This document shows, in pieces, positions 10,015 to 17,903 of a stretch of 64,000 nucleotides of DNA; position 1 is the stretch's first letter, and each line of letters opens with the position of its first letter. The DNA is taken from positions 62,001 through 126,000 of the forward strand of contig CAWENX010000005.1 in the NCBI GenBank assembly GCA_963810555.1. Direction: 5' to 3'. This DNA comes from G963677325 sp963810555. GTDB lineage: Bacteria; Bacteroidota; Bacteroidia; Bacteroidales; Prolixibacteraceae. The position numbers and the translations under genes are program-made. The notes under the pieces are model-generated. The model saw only the letters and a program-made list of their open reading frames with translations, was not told the origin of the DNA and did not search any database.

Positions 10015-10047
10015 TCGTGTAATTTCTTCTTTGAAAATTAATTGAAT

Positions 10048-10830
10048 ATGTTAAAAGTTACAGCAATAATATTGACTCTCTTAGCCATTTATCCTTTACC
10101 ATCAGCATTAGGTGAAGAAATGGCACAGACATTATCAGCAAAAGAAATAGTTCAAAAGGCCGATCAAAAAGGCCGGGGCAAAACCAGTCAGGGAGAGATG
10201 ACCATGACGATCATCCGGCCAACATGGTCAAGATCAGTTACTATGCAAACCTGGCAGAAAGGGACAGATTATGCCATGATCCTGATCACATCACCGGCAA
10301 AGGACAAAGGGCAGGTTTTTTTGAAGATTAAAACCGATATGTGGAACTGGATTCCTTCCATTGACAGGATGATCAAAATACCTCCTTCCATGATGATGCA
10401 ATCCTGGATGGGATCCGATTTCACCAATGATGACCTGGTAAAGGAGTCTTCCATTGTAAATGATTACAACCATAAACTGCTTGGCGAGGAAACCGTGAGA
10501 GGTGAGAATTGTTATAAGATCGAAATGATCCCTCATCCTGATGCTCCCGTGACATGGGGGAAGGTGACTATGTGGATCACCACCAGCGGGTTTGATATCT
10601 GGAAAGTAGAGTATTATGATGAGGATCTTAAGCTTATCAACGTTATGAATGCAAGCGATATAAAAAGGATGGGCGACAGGGAAATACCTGTTAGGCTTGA
10701 AATCATGCCCGTGGAAAATGAAAATAACAAAACGGTACTTGTAACAAATAACATCGTTTTTAATAAACCGATCAGCGATGATTTCTTTTCGCAGCAAAAC
10801 ATGAAAAGATTGAGTCAGACAGCCAGATGA
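10048..10830 (+). CDS. LolA-like outer membrane lipoprotein-sorting protein
   Basis: A 260-residue protein with a cleavable signal peptide (about residues 1-24) and a LolA/COG2834-type fold, recognised from the pattern around MQTWQKGTDYAMILI, KGQVFLKIKTDMW, and the WIPSIDRMIKIPP segment. Family members bind a lipid or lipoprotein acyl chain in the periplasm and pass it to the outer membrane. An in-frame TTG exists at 10042, but the ATG at 10048 is the better start. The gene leads a same-strand block with two MacB/FtsX-type permeases, a LolD-like ATPase and an outer-membrane barrel, which suggests it is the periplasmic carrier of that system. Confidence 0.75.
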   Translation: MLKVTAIILTLLAIYPLPSALGEEMAQTLSAKEIVQKADQKGRGKTSQGEMTMTIIRPTWSRSVTMQTWQKGTDYAMILITSPAKDKGQVFLKIKTDMWNWIPSIDRMIKIPPSMMMQSWMGSDFTNDDLVKESSIVNDYNHKLLGEETVRGENCYKIEMIPHPDAPVTWGKVTMWITTSGFDIWKVEYYDEDLKLINVMNASDIKRMGDREIPVRLEIMPVENENNKTVLVTNNIVFNKPISDDFFSQQNMKRLSQTAR

Positions 10831-10861
10831 AAACAGTAAACAGTAATCATTGATCAATGAA

Positions 10862-10985
10862 CAGGAAAAGGAGAAAGGAGACTCCAGGGAATCTGGGGAG
10901 AAAGGAGACCGGAACACGGAACGTGGTATAATTCTGACCATTATCCCTTCTCCTGTTTCCGGTCTCCGGTTTCCTTGTTCCGTTC
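10862..10985. repeat. purine/pyrimidine heptad array with inverted arms
   Basis: A purine-rich left arm of GGAGAAA/GGAGACC-like words is followed by a right arm of their complements in exact 7-bp steps: TCTCCTG 949, TTTCCGG 956, TCTCCGG 963, TTTCCTT 970, GTTCCGT 977 (offsets in 10 kb). It fills most of the gap between the LolA-like gene and the first permease. Confidence 0.7.
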
Positions 10986-11013
10986 ATTTAGCTCTTTAGT
11001 CTTTAATTGAACC

Positions 11014-12234
11014 ATGAAATATTACATCATCCTTGCCTGGAGAAACCTTTGGAGAAACAAACGCAGGACAGTCATTACTACTGCCTCGGTCTTCTTTGGG
11101 GTATTGCTGGCCACTTTCATGTCGTCCATGCAGGAGGGTTCGTATGAACAGTATATTTCGTCAATAGTTAATTCATATTCCGGTTATATTCAGATACATA
11201 AAAAAGGATATTGGGATGATAAGGTCATCAACAATTCCTTTACACCTGATTCCGGTTTGATCAAAAAGTTAAACGGTATTAAGGATATAACTTTTTATAC
11301 CCCAAGACTGGAATCCTATTCACTTGCCTCTTCAGCTGATGTAACCAAGGGGGTGATGATAATGGGAATTGATCCGGAAAGAGAAGACAAAATAACCAGA
11401 TTGTCAGGGAAGATTAAAGAGGGGAGTTATCTCAAACCCGGTGATGACGGAGTGCTTTTGGGAAGCAGCCTGGCAAGATTCCTTAAACTCGGTGTGAATG
11501 ATACTCTTGTGTTGATAGGTCAGGGTTATCATGGTGTGAGCGCTGCAGGAAAATTCCCGGTAAGGGGTATTATCAAATTCCCTGCTCCTGAGCTTGACAG
11601 ACAAATGGTTGTTATGGGTATCAAAAACTGCCAGAATTTTTATTCTGCGCCTGACTTAATAACTTCAATGGTCATCATGGTACACAATGAAGATGAAGTT
11701 TTGCCGGTTAAAAGAGAGCTTACAAAACTGGCAGATGACAATCTCGAAGTGATGGACTGGCAGCAGATGAACCAGATGCTTTTAAAGCAGATTGAAAGTG
11801 ATAGGGCCCAGGGAGTCATAACAAAGGGAATACTTTACCTGATCATTGGATTCGGGATGCTGGGAACCGTTATGATGATGGCTGCTGAAAGAAAGAAGGA
11901 ATTTGGAGTGGTTTTGGCCATTGGTATGCAAAAGGTTAAACTGATATTCATCGTCATTTTGGAAACAATATTTATGGGAATGATAGGTGTGGCTTCAGGT
12001 ATTATAGCAAGCATACCTGTTTTATCTTATTTTGTACTGAATCCAATCCCATTTACCGGACAGGCGGCTCAAATGATGGAGGATATGGGATTTGAACCTG
12101 CCATGTATTTTTCAATGATGCCATCGGTGTTCTGGAATCAGGCTCTTGTTATCCTGGTTTTTTCCCTGATCATAGGCATTTATCCGGTGCTTTTTATCCG
12201 TAATTTAAGGATTATGAACGCATTGAGAAGTTAG
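11014..12234 (+). CDS. ABC transporter permease, FtsX/MacB type (LolC/E-like), first copy
   Basis: A 406-residue inner-membrane subunit. It starts YYIILAWRNLWRNKRRT followed by TM1, has a large periplasmic MacB_PCD-like domain (about 45-260), and ends in three helices at about 275-300, 315-345 and 375-400. This topology is that of LolC/LolE/MacB permeases, which use ATP to extract or push substrates in the periplasm rather than translocate them across the membrane. It is followed by a second permease of the same architecture (21 bp) and an ATPase, so the complex is probably a heterodimer of permeases. The substrate is unknown: lipoprotein or hydrophobic lipid-like molecules are the leading options. 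Confidence 0.85.
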   Translation: MKYYIILAWRNLWRNKRRTVITTASVFFGVLLATFMSSMQEGSYEQYISSIVNSYSGYIQIHKKGYWDDKVINNSFTPDSGLIKKLNGIKDITFYTPRLESYSLASSADVTKGVMIMGIDPEREDKITRLSGKIKEGSYLKPGDDGVLLGSSLARFLKLGVNDTLVLIGQGYHGVSAAGKFPVRGIIKFPAPELDRQMVVMGIKNCQNFYSAPDLITSMVIMVHNEDEVLPVKRELTKLADDNLEVMDWQQMNQMLLKQIESDRAQGVITKGILYLIIGFGMLGTVMMMAAERKKEFGVVLAIGMQKVKLIFIVILETIFMGMIGVASGIIASIPVLSYFVLNPIPFTGQAAQMMEDMGFEPAMYFSMMPSVFWNQALVILVFSLIIGIYPVLFIRNLRIMNALRS

Positions 12235-12255
12235 TGACTCAATAAACGAATTATT

Positions 12256-13473
12256 ATGCTTTGGTTCTTGTCATGGAAAAATGTCTGGCGCAATAAATTG
12301 CGGAGCACTGTGGTGATCATCGCAATCACACTGGGAGTCTTCGCGGGGATTTTTATGATATCCTTTTCTCAGGGAATGGTCGAGGATCGGATTAAGTCAA
12401 TTATCAGGACTGAGATTTCACATATTCAGATTCATGAGCCTGGTTTTATGGAAAACAACGATTTTTCGCTCAGGATGAATAATGCTGACAGCATTATTCA
12501 GGTTATAAAAAAGATCAAATATGTAAAGGCAGTATGCAAGAGATTGGTGGTCAGCTCCCTGATAGCTTCAGCCGAAACAAATACAGGTGTAAAAACAATC
12601 GGTGTTGTACCTGATGAAGAGAAAGAGGTTACCAACATTCATGATAAAATTATTGAAGGTAAATATTTCGAGGGTGTTGCGAGGAATCCTGTTGTGATAG
12701 GAATGAAATTGGCTGATAAATTAAAGGTTGGCGTTGGGAAGAAAGTAGTGATTACTATGCAGGATGTTCACATGAATATCACAAGCGGGGCATTCAGGAT
12801 AGCCGGTATTTATGAAACTGATAACGATCTTTTTGACGAAGCCAACGTTTTTGTGAGGTATGATGATCTTTGCCGGCTTACCGGCTTAAAAGGAACTGAA
12901 GCCCACGAGATTGCCATTTTGCTTGATAGTAATGATTATACAGAATTGGTAAAATCGGAGCTTAAAAAGGATTTTCCAAAACTTGCAGTCCAGGATTGGA
13001 CAGAAATCAGCCCAGAGGCAGGTTACCTCGTAAGCGCCATGAATCAGTACCTGGTCATCTTTCTGTTAATCATTCTTCTCGCACTTTGTTTTGGGATCAT
13101 CAACACTATGTTAATGGTTGTGCTGGAAAGGGTAAAGGAGCTCGGGATGTTGATGGCTGTAGGGATGAGCAGGATACGTGTATTTTTCATGATTATGCTT
13201 GAAACGGTTTACCTTTCCGTAACCGGCGGAATTCTGGGGATTGCGGTAGGGTATATCATTTGTAAACATCTTGAGAGGGTGGGGCTTAATCTTTACTTCT
13301 GGAAAGAAGTTTATGCAAGTATTGGTTATTCCTCTTTCATATACCCCATCATTGAATTCAAGTGGATCATAATTACAGCCATACTTGTGATTATCATGGG
13401 CATCATTTCAGCCATATATCCCGCATACAAGGCGTTACAGTTAAATCCGGCGGAGGCTACAAGAACAGAATAA
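12256..13473 (+). CDS. ABC transporter permease, FtsX/MacB type (LolC/E-like), second copy
   Basis: A 405-residue paralogue of the preceding permease with the same WRNK(L/R)RS entry motif, one N-terminal helix, a MacB_PCD-like periplasmic domain and three C-terminal helices (about 265-290, 310-340, 370-395). The stop TAA (13471-13473) is followed by exactly five heptad repeats and then the ATG of the ATPase gene. Co-transcription with both neighbours is likely from spacing. Confidence 0.85.
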   Translation: MLWFLSWKNVWRNKLRSTVVIIAITLGVFAGIFMISFSQGMVEDRIKSIIRTEISHIQIHEPGFMENNDFSLRMNNADSIIQVIKKIKYVKAVCKRLVVSSLIASAETNTGVKTIGVVPDEEKEVTNIHDKIIEGKYFEGVARNPVVIGMKLADKLKVGVGKKVVITMQDVHMNITSGAFRIAGIYETDNDLFDEANVFVRYDDLCRLTGLKGTEAHEIAILLDSNDYTELVKSELKKDFPKLAVQDWTEISPEAGYLVSAMNQYLVIFLLIILLALCFGIINTMLMVVLERVKELGMLMAVGMSRIRVFFMIMLETVYLSVTGGILGIAVGYIICKHLERVGLNLYFWKEVYASIGYSSFIYPIIEFKWIIITAILVIIMGIISAIYPAYKALQLNPAEATRTE

Positions 13474-13507
13474 TTGAACATTGAAAATTAAACATTGAAC
13501 ATTGAAT
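13473..13507. repeat. five-unit ATTGAAC heptad array filling a gene gap
   Basis: Five perfectly phased heptads (ATTGAAC, ATTGAAA, ATTAAAC, ATTGAAC, ATTGAAT) start on the last base of the permease stop codon and end on the base before the ATPase ATG. Nothing else is in the gap, and no Shine-Dalgarno sequence is present. Confidence 0.9.
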
Positions 13508-14206
13508 ATGGATATCATTCGAATCAGTGGAATAAAAAAGACTTACGATCAGGATAAGATTCCTGTTCACGCTCTTAACGGGATCGACCTTAATTTTGTT
13601 CAGGGAGAATTTGCTTCAATTGTTGGTCCCTCAGGTTCAGGCAAAACAACACTTTTGAATATTATCGGAGGATTGGATGATCCGACTGAAGGTGAGGTCT
13701 TAATTGACGGAGTAAATATCACTAAGCTTAGTGGCTCAAGGAAAACAGAATTTCGAATGAATAATATAGGTTTTGTTTTTCAGTCTTTCAATCTTATTCC
13801 GGTACTGACAGTCAAGGAAAACATCGAATTCGTTATGTATCTGCAAGGAACCCAGCATGAAGTGAGAGATAAACGTACTAAAGAACTGATTGAAGCGGTT
13901 GGCCTGACTGATAAAACCAATAACCGACCTAATAAACTTTCAGGCGGGCAGCAGCAAAGGGTAGCGGTAGCAAGGGCATTGGCCTCTAAACCAAAGTTTA
14001 TCCTGGCAGATGAACCAACTGCAAACCTTGATTCGAAATCAACGGATAATCTTCTGGACATAATGGAGAAACTAAATAAAGAGGAACATATTACCTTTAT
14101 CTTTTCCACCCATGATGCCAGGGTTGTCAAACGTGCCAAACGAATCATAACTATTGAGGACGGTAAAGTAATGTCGGATATCTCAACTGGGAACAGTGAT
14201 CAGTAG
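13508..14206 (+). CDS. ABC transporter ATP-binding protein (LolD/MacB type)
   Basis: A 232-residue ATPase subunit that powers the two preceding permeases at the cytoplasmic face. Walker A GPSGSGKTT (Lys46), the LSGGQQQR signature at about 140, Walker B FILADEPT at about 160 and the switch His in FSTHD are all present. I use the ATG at 13508 rather than an in-frame TTG at 13502, because 13508 directly follows the heptad array and the family normally begins close to it. The last codons (AACAGTGATCAG) read like intergenic repeat sequence, and the TAG stop is part of a REP palindrome, so the native C-terminus may have been replaced. Confidence 0.9.
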   Translation: MDIIRISGIKKTYDQDKIPVHALNGIDLNFVQGEFASIVGPSGSGKTTLLNIIGGLDDPTEGEVLIDGVNITKLSGSRKTEFRMNNIGFVFQSFNLIPVLTVKENIEFVMYLQGTQHEVRDKRTKELIEAVGLTDKTNNRPNKLSGGQQQRVAVARALASKPKFILADEPTANLDSKSTDNLLDIMEKLNKEEHITFIFSTHDARVVKRAKRIITIEDGKVMSDISTGNSDQ

Positions 14207-14230
14207 AGACAAGGCATGCCTTGTCTGTAC
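14203..14230. repeat. REP palindrome, GTAGAGACAAGG family
   Basis: GTAGAGACAAGGC meets its complement GCCTTGTCTGTAC with one mismatch. The TAG inside the leading GTAG is the stop codon of the ATPase gene. Confidence 0.8.
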
Positions 14231-14266
14231 AGTAATCAGCTTATTAAACTCCGAAACAATGAAAAA

Positions 14267-14385
14267 AGCAGAGAGAAAAGGGCAGAGAGCAAAGAGCCAA
14301 GAGTTTTTTCACCTTTTCACTTTTTCGCCTTACCACCTTTCCACTTTTTTACTCTATGCCCTTTGCTCTTCGCCCCGGGATTTTA
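14267..14385. repeat. AG-rich to CT-rich heptad array
   Basis: Heptads such as GCAGAGA, GAAAAGG, GCAGAGA, GCAAAGA, GCCAAGA switch to pyrimidine words ending ...TATGCCC, TTTGCTC, TTCGCCC, so the right arm is complementary to the left. It separates the ATPase gene from the barrel gene. Confidence 0.65.
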
Positions 14386-14404
14386 ATTCATAATTAGCCA
14401 GCCT

Positions 14405-15574
14405 ATGCGCTTTAAGTCGAAATTCTTCTTTATTCTGTTTGTTATTTTACAAATCTCTGCTTTTTCTCAGGATTCTCTGAAACAAAAGAGTCTATTATTT
14501 AATGGAAATATCAAGGATTTACAAACTATTATATTTCAGGATATAAAAAGTGATTGGATTACCGCAAATCTCATTCATAACCGTCTTAATTTTAAATGGC
14601 TGGCTTCCAAATCTTTTACTGCCGGCATTGGAATCAGGAATCGTTTCCTGTACGGTGATATCCTCACTCAGTTTCCGGGATATGACAAAACATTGGAGAT
14701 CGATCGGGGAATTGTTTCTCTTACAAAGAATATAATTGATGAAAAATCATTCTTGCTGAATATTGATGTGGATAGGTTATGGTTTCAATATTCTAATGAG
14801 AAATTTCAGGTTACTGCGGGTCGGCAGAGAATAAACTGGGGACAGACTTTTGTCTGGAATCCGAATGATATTTTCAATACTTATTCCTATTTTGATTTTG
14901 ATTATGAAGAGAAGCCGGGGAGTGATGCACTAAGATTACAATATTACGCGGGACCTACCTCAGTAATCGAGTTGGCTGGAAAGGTTAATTATATGAAGAA
15001 AGCAACCTATGCAGGGCTTTACCGGTTCAATAAATGGAATTACGACATCCAGTTTCTTGGAGGTATTTATGATGAGGAGGATTTAGTTGCGGGAGCCGGT
15101 TGGTCGGGGCAGATTCTGAAAGGTGGATTCAGGGGAGAAGCCAGTTATTTTCATCGCCTGAAAGAATATAGCGATACTACTGGCATATTTCTGGCTTCAG
15201 TCGGATATGACTATACCTTTAAAAATTCCCTCTGGTTACAGCTTGAAGGGTTATATAACGGGAATGAACAATCATTTAACCTGTTCTCCATTGATCAGCT
15301 TAACAGCAGCAATATCAGTGCAAAAAATATCTTTCTGTCAGGTTATTCCGTTTTTGCTTCATTATCCTATCCCTTTACTCCCCTTGTGAATGGTTCTTTA
15401 GCCGGGATCACAAATTTCAGGAATAAGCTGTTTTTTTTAAATCCAACGGTAACTATTTCACTTAAGGAAAATCTTGAGTTGATGTTTACCTCGCAGATGG
15501 TGAGATATTACAGTTCAAACAGCATCAGCCCGGATTTGACGTTTATATTTGCAAGATTAAAAGGAAGCTTTTAG
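14405..15574 (+). CDS. outer membrane beta-barrel protein, DUF1302-like
   Basis: A 389-residue protein with a clear signal peptide (MRFKSKFFFILFVILQ, cleavage after SAFS) and alternating amphipathic strands throughout. It ends in a terminal Phe (LKGSF), as expected for a barrel inserted by the Bam machinery. The central motif GRQRINWGQ followed by WNPNDIFN resembles that of DUF1302-type outer-membrane proteins, which in other phyla are encoded next to LolA-like proteins and transporters of hydrophobic molecules. Its position behind the ABC genes suggests it is the outer-membrane part of the same system. The family call is from motif memory, so moderate confidence. Confidence 0.7.
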   Translation: MRFKSKFFFILFVILQISAFSQDSLKQKSLLFNGNIKDLQTIIFQDIKSDWITANLIHNRLNFKWLASKSFTAGIGIRNRFLYGDILTQFPGYDKTLEIDRGIVSLTKNIIDEKSFLLNIDVDRLWFQYSNEKFQVTAGRQRINWGQTFVWNPNDIFNTYSYFDFDYEEKPGSDALRLQYYAGPTSVIELAGKVNYMKKATYAGLYRFNKWNYDIQFLGGIYDEEDLVAGAGWSGQILKGGFRGEASYFHRLKEYSDTTGIFLASVGYDYTFKNSLWLQLEGLYNGNEQSFNLFSIDQLNSSNISAKNIFLSGYSVFASLSYPFTPLVNGSLAGITNFRNKLFFLNPTVTISLKENLELMFTSQMVRYYSSNSISPDLTFIFARLKGSF

Positions 15575-15602
15575 TTAATTAAGAATTAAAAAAGGTAATA
15601 GT

Positions 15603-16046
15603 ATGAAATCAATGATATTCATGACCGGTCTTTGTTTCTTGTTAAGTCTAAATACTTTTGGCCAGGTTTATGAGAAGTTAAATGAATCGGAGGTAGTTCC
15701 TGAAAAAGTACAATTGGCCCAAAAGTTTGCTGTCGCTTATCTGACAGCTCAGAAAAATGGTTCTTTTTACAGGTTTAACGATGAAGCGATAGATATTTTA
15801 AAAAACCAGCTTACGGAAGATATACAAAAGGCAGGATACAAAAAAATAAAGGACACTTTCGGGGATTTTGTATCACTTGAATATGCTGAAACATGGATTC
15901 AAAAGGGGAATACTGCCTATAAAATATACAGGTTCAAAGGTGATTTTGATAAAAGCAGCAGTAAATTAGGGATAAGAGTGATATTGAATGCTGCGGATAA
16001 AGTTGCAGGATTTTGGATAAAACCGTGGGCAGATAAGTTAATGTAG
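15603..16046 (+). CDS. small secreted DUF3887-like protein
   Basis: A 147-residue protein with a signal peptide (about 1-20) and a mature alpha/beta domain. The pattern VQLAQKFAVAYLTAQKNGSFYRF followed by helical and strand segments, with a basic DKVAGFWIKPW end, resembles DUF3887/NTF2-like secreted domains. I cannot assign a function. It lies 28 bp behind the barrel gene and could belong to the same transcript. Confidence 0.55.
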   Translation: MKSMIFMTGLCFLLSLNTFGQVYEKLNESEVVPEKVQLAQKFAVAYLTAQKNGSFYRFNDEAIDILKNQLTEDIQKAGYKKIKDTFGDFVSLEYAETWIQKGNTAYKIYRFKGDFDKSSSKLGIRVILNAADKVAGFWIKPWADKLM

Positions 16047-16076
16047 GAGAGAATTCATACAATTCGTTATCATTTG

Positions 16077-16096
16077 CCGTCAGCTTTAGCTGACGG
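16077..16096. repeat. REP palindrome CCGTCAGCT-TT-AGCTGACGG
   Basis: A 9-bp perfect inverted repeat around TT, flanked by AATTCGT-type and ATTCGTGTAATTT sequence as at 9997-10014. A close relative (CCGACAGCT) is at 63975-63994. Confidence 0.75.
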
Positions 16097-16115
16097 ATTC
16101 GTGTAATTTGTTACA

Positions 16116-17006
16116 ATGGAAGCCAAAAAATACACACAGTTCGGGACCTTTACCGTAACAATATTAGGAGCTGTTGCTTTATTAATAGCCATGGCATTGA
16201 TCAATTTGGTCCGGTCTTCAGGACCGGGTATTCCGATTCTTGTGATCATCCTTGCTGTATTGATAATCTGTCTTCTCCTTTTTTATCAAATCACTATTAC
16301 TGTTGATGATACAAAGGTCACTTTTAAAATGGGTATCGGTATCATAGGTAAATCTTTCAGAATTTCAGATATTACATCCTGCACATCAGTCAGGAACTCT
16401 TTTTTTATGGGACTTGGTATTCATTGGATAAAGAATGGATGGTTATATAACGTATCAGGAAATAAGGCAATTGAATTGAAATTCAGGAATAAAAAATCAG
16501 TGGTGCGGATTGGGACAGATCGCCCCGAAGAGATAAGTGCCTTGATTGGGAATTTAATCGGTGAAAGAACAGAACATGAACAAAATGAAGAAACAGAAAT
16601 AAAGACAATTACCACCCGGCGCATCCTGATTTTGGCATTTGCTTTGGCAATTGGAGGAGTAATAATTTACAACAATAGTGAAAACAGAATTACCCTGGGT
16701 AATAATGACCTTGCTATTAAAGGGATATATGGAATAACTATCCCGCTGAATTCAATAAAAGAAGTTGATACTCTTTTGGTCCTTCCCCCGATTGAAATGA
16801 AGCTCAGTGGTTATACATTTGCAGGAACAAAAATCGGTAATTTCAGATTAACTGATCAAAGCAGAATAAAGCTGTTTGTTAAGACAGGACATCCGCCTTT
16901 TATAAGGATACGGACGAAAAATGGAGTTCCTGTTTATCTCAATTTCAGAAACAGGCAAAAAACGGTCGATTTGTACAGGGGATTACTTAAGTCACTTGAT
17001 AAATAG
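16116..17006 (+). CDS. membrane protein with two PH-like halves
   Basis: A 296-residue protein not assignable to a named gene. Two helices at about 12-32 and 40-60 are followed by a strand-rich segment (ITITVDDTKVTFKMGIG... to about 145). A third helix lies at about 172-190, then a second strand-rich segment. The two halves look like bacterial PH-type domains anchored in the inner membrane. It lies 6 bp before a thioredoxin-like gene. Confidence 0.5.
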   Translation: MEAKKYTQFGTFTVTILGAVALLIAMALINLVRSSGPGIPILVIILAVLIICLLLFYQITITVDDTKVTFKMGIGIIGKSFRISDITSCTSVRNSFFMGLGIHWIKNGWLYNVSGNKAIELKFRNKKSVVRIGTDRPEEISALIGNLIGERTEHEQNEETEIKTITTRRILILAFALAIGGVIIYNNSENRITLGNNDLAIKGIYGITIPLNSIKEVDTLLVLPPIEMKLSGYTFAGTKIGNFRLTDQSRIKLFVKTGHPPFIRIRTKNGVPVYLNFRNRQKTVDLYRGLLKSLDK

Positions 17007-17012
17007 AAGTTT

Positions 17013-17285
17013 ATGAAAGTAATGTTGGAAGTTCTTGGCTCCGGTTGTACAAAATGCAGAAAACTGGAAAAAGCAACTGTTGAAGTCGTCAATGAAAACA
17101 ATTTGGATTCAGAAGTACATAAAGTTGAGGATATCGTTCAGATTATAAAATATGGCGTGATGTCAACACCGGCTCTTGTTATAAATGGGAAGGTAGTTGT
17201 ATCCGGCAGGGTACCCTCCAAAACAGAAATTAAATCATTGATTGATAAAGAAGTTTTATCGAATAATTTAATGCCAAAAAAATGA
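17013..17285 (+). CDS. small thioredoxin-fold redox protein
   Basis: A 90-residue protein of the small redox-active disulfide (thioredoxin/glutaredoxin-like, TM0996/MTH895) group. The CTKC active site is at Cys12-Cys15, directly after the first strand, and a cis-Pro motif STPALVING is at about 50. There is no signal peptide, so it should be cytoplasmic. Its stop overlaps the next gene's start in an ATGA, evidence of translational coupling with the secreted TPR protein. The partner or substrate is unknown. Confidence 0.85.
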   Translation: MKVMLEVLGSGCTKCRKLEKATVEVVNENNLDSEVHKVEDIVQIIKYGVMSTPALVINGKVVVSGRVPSKTEIKSLIDKEVLSNNLMPKK

Positions 17286-17869
17286 AGATGCTCTTTTGTC
17301 TGATTGTCACGGGGATGACTATTTTTAACGGATATTGCCAATCAGGGAAGGAATTTCTTGATAGGGGCAGAGAGAAGATAAAGTCAAACAATTTTGGCGA
17401 CGCCATTACTGATTTCACAAGAACGATCGAATTGGATCCGCAAAATGCTGATGCCTGGTTTTTAAGGGGAACTTTAAAAAATGTCTTGGGTGATTATTCA
17501 GAGGCGCTTAATGATTTGAATAAATCACTTGATATCAAATCCTCTCACAATGAACCGAACCTGGATAAGGGAGAAAATGTCAACAAAAAGGATTCTGGTC
17601 TAAACGAAGCGGATCAGGTTATGCCAAATAATTCCTGTTTATATTGCCACCTGGGTTATGCAAAAACAAAGCTTGATGATCCGGTTGCTGCAATCTACTT
17701 CTATGACAAAGCAATTGAAGCTGATCCAAAGAGAGGGGAAACTTATTATCGCAAAGGATTGGTTCATCTTTTGACAGATAAAAAAGAGGAAGCTCATCGT
17801 AGTTTTGAAAAAGCAAAGGAATTAGGCTACAAACAGGCAGAGGAGGCATTGAAGAACTATTGGCCATAA
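17282..17869 (+). CDS. secreted TPR protein
   Basis: A 195-residue protein with a signal peptide (about 1-20, ending FNGYCQ) and at least three tetratricopeptide repeats. Repeats are seen at about 40-75 (NADAWFLRGTLKNVLGDYSEALNDL) and about 120-190 (CLYCHLGYAKTKLDDPVAAIYFY and GETYYRKGLVHLLTDKKEEAHRSF). A polar linker separates them. The 4-bp ATGA overlap ties it to the thioredoxin-like gene. It probably scaffolds protein contacts in the periplasm. Confidence 0.8.
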   Translation: MKMLFCLIVTGMTIFNGYCQSGKEFLDRGREKIKSNNFGDAITDFTRTIELDPQNADAWFLRGTLKNVLGDYSEALNDLNKSLDIKSSHNEPNLDKGENVNKKDSGLNEADQVMPNNSCLYCHLGYAKTKLDDPVAAIYFYDKAIEADPKRGETYYRKGLVHLLTDKKEEAHRSFEKAKELGYKQAEEALKNYWP

Positions 17870-17903
17870 ACTATTATAATTGAAAGAATTAAAGAATTAA
17901 AGA

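Larger units (their letters stand above)
9546..10047. other. intergenic region with 11-bp array and REP palindrome
   Basis: No gene is supported. The segment contains the 11-bp-period inverted array at 9604-9701, about 290 bp of AT-rich sequence with nothing recognised, and a REP-like palindrome at 9997-10014 bracketed by AATTCGT and CGTGTAATTT. Confidence 0.6.

Noticed and set aside
10291..10941. 216-codon minus-strand frame opposite the LolA-like gene
   Set aside because: It is antisense to a well-supported gene, runs into the heptad array, and shows no domain pattern.
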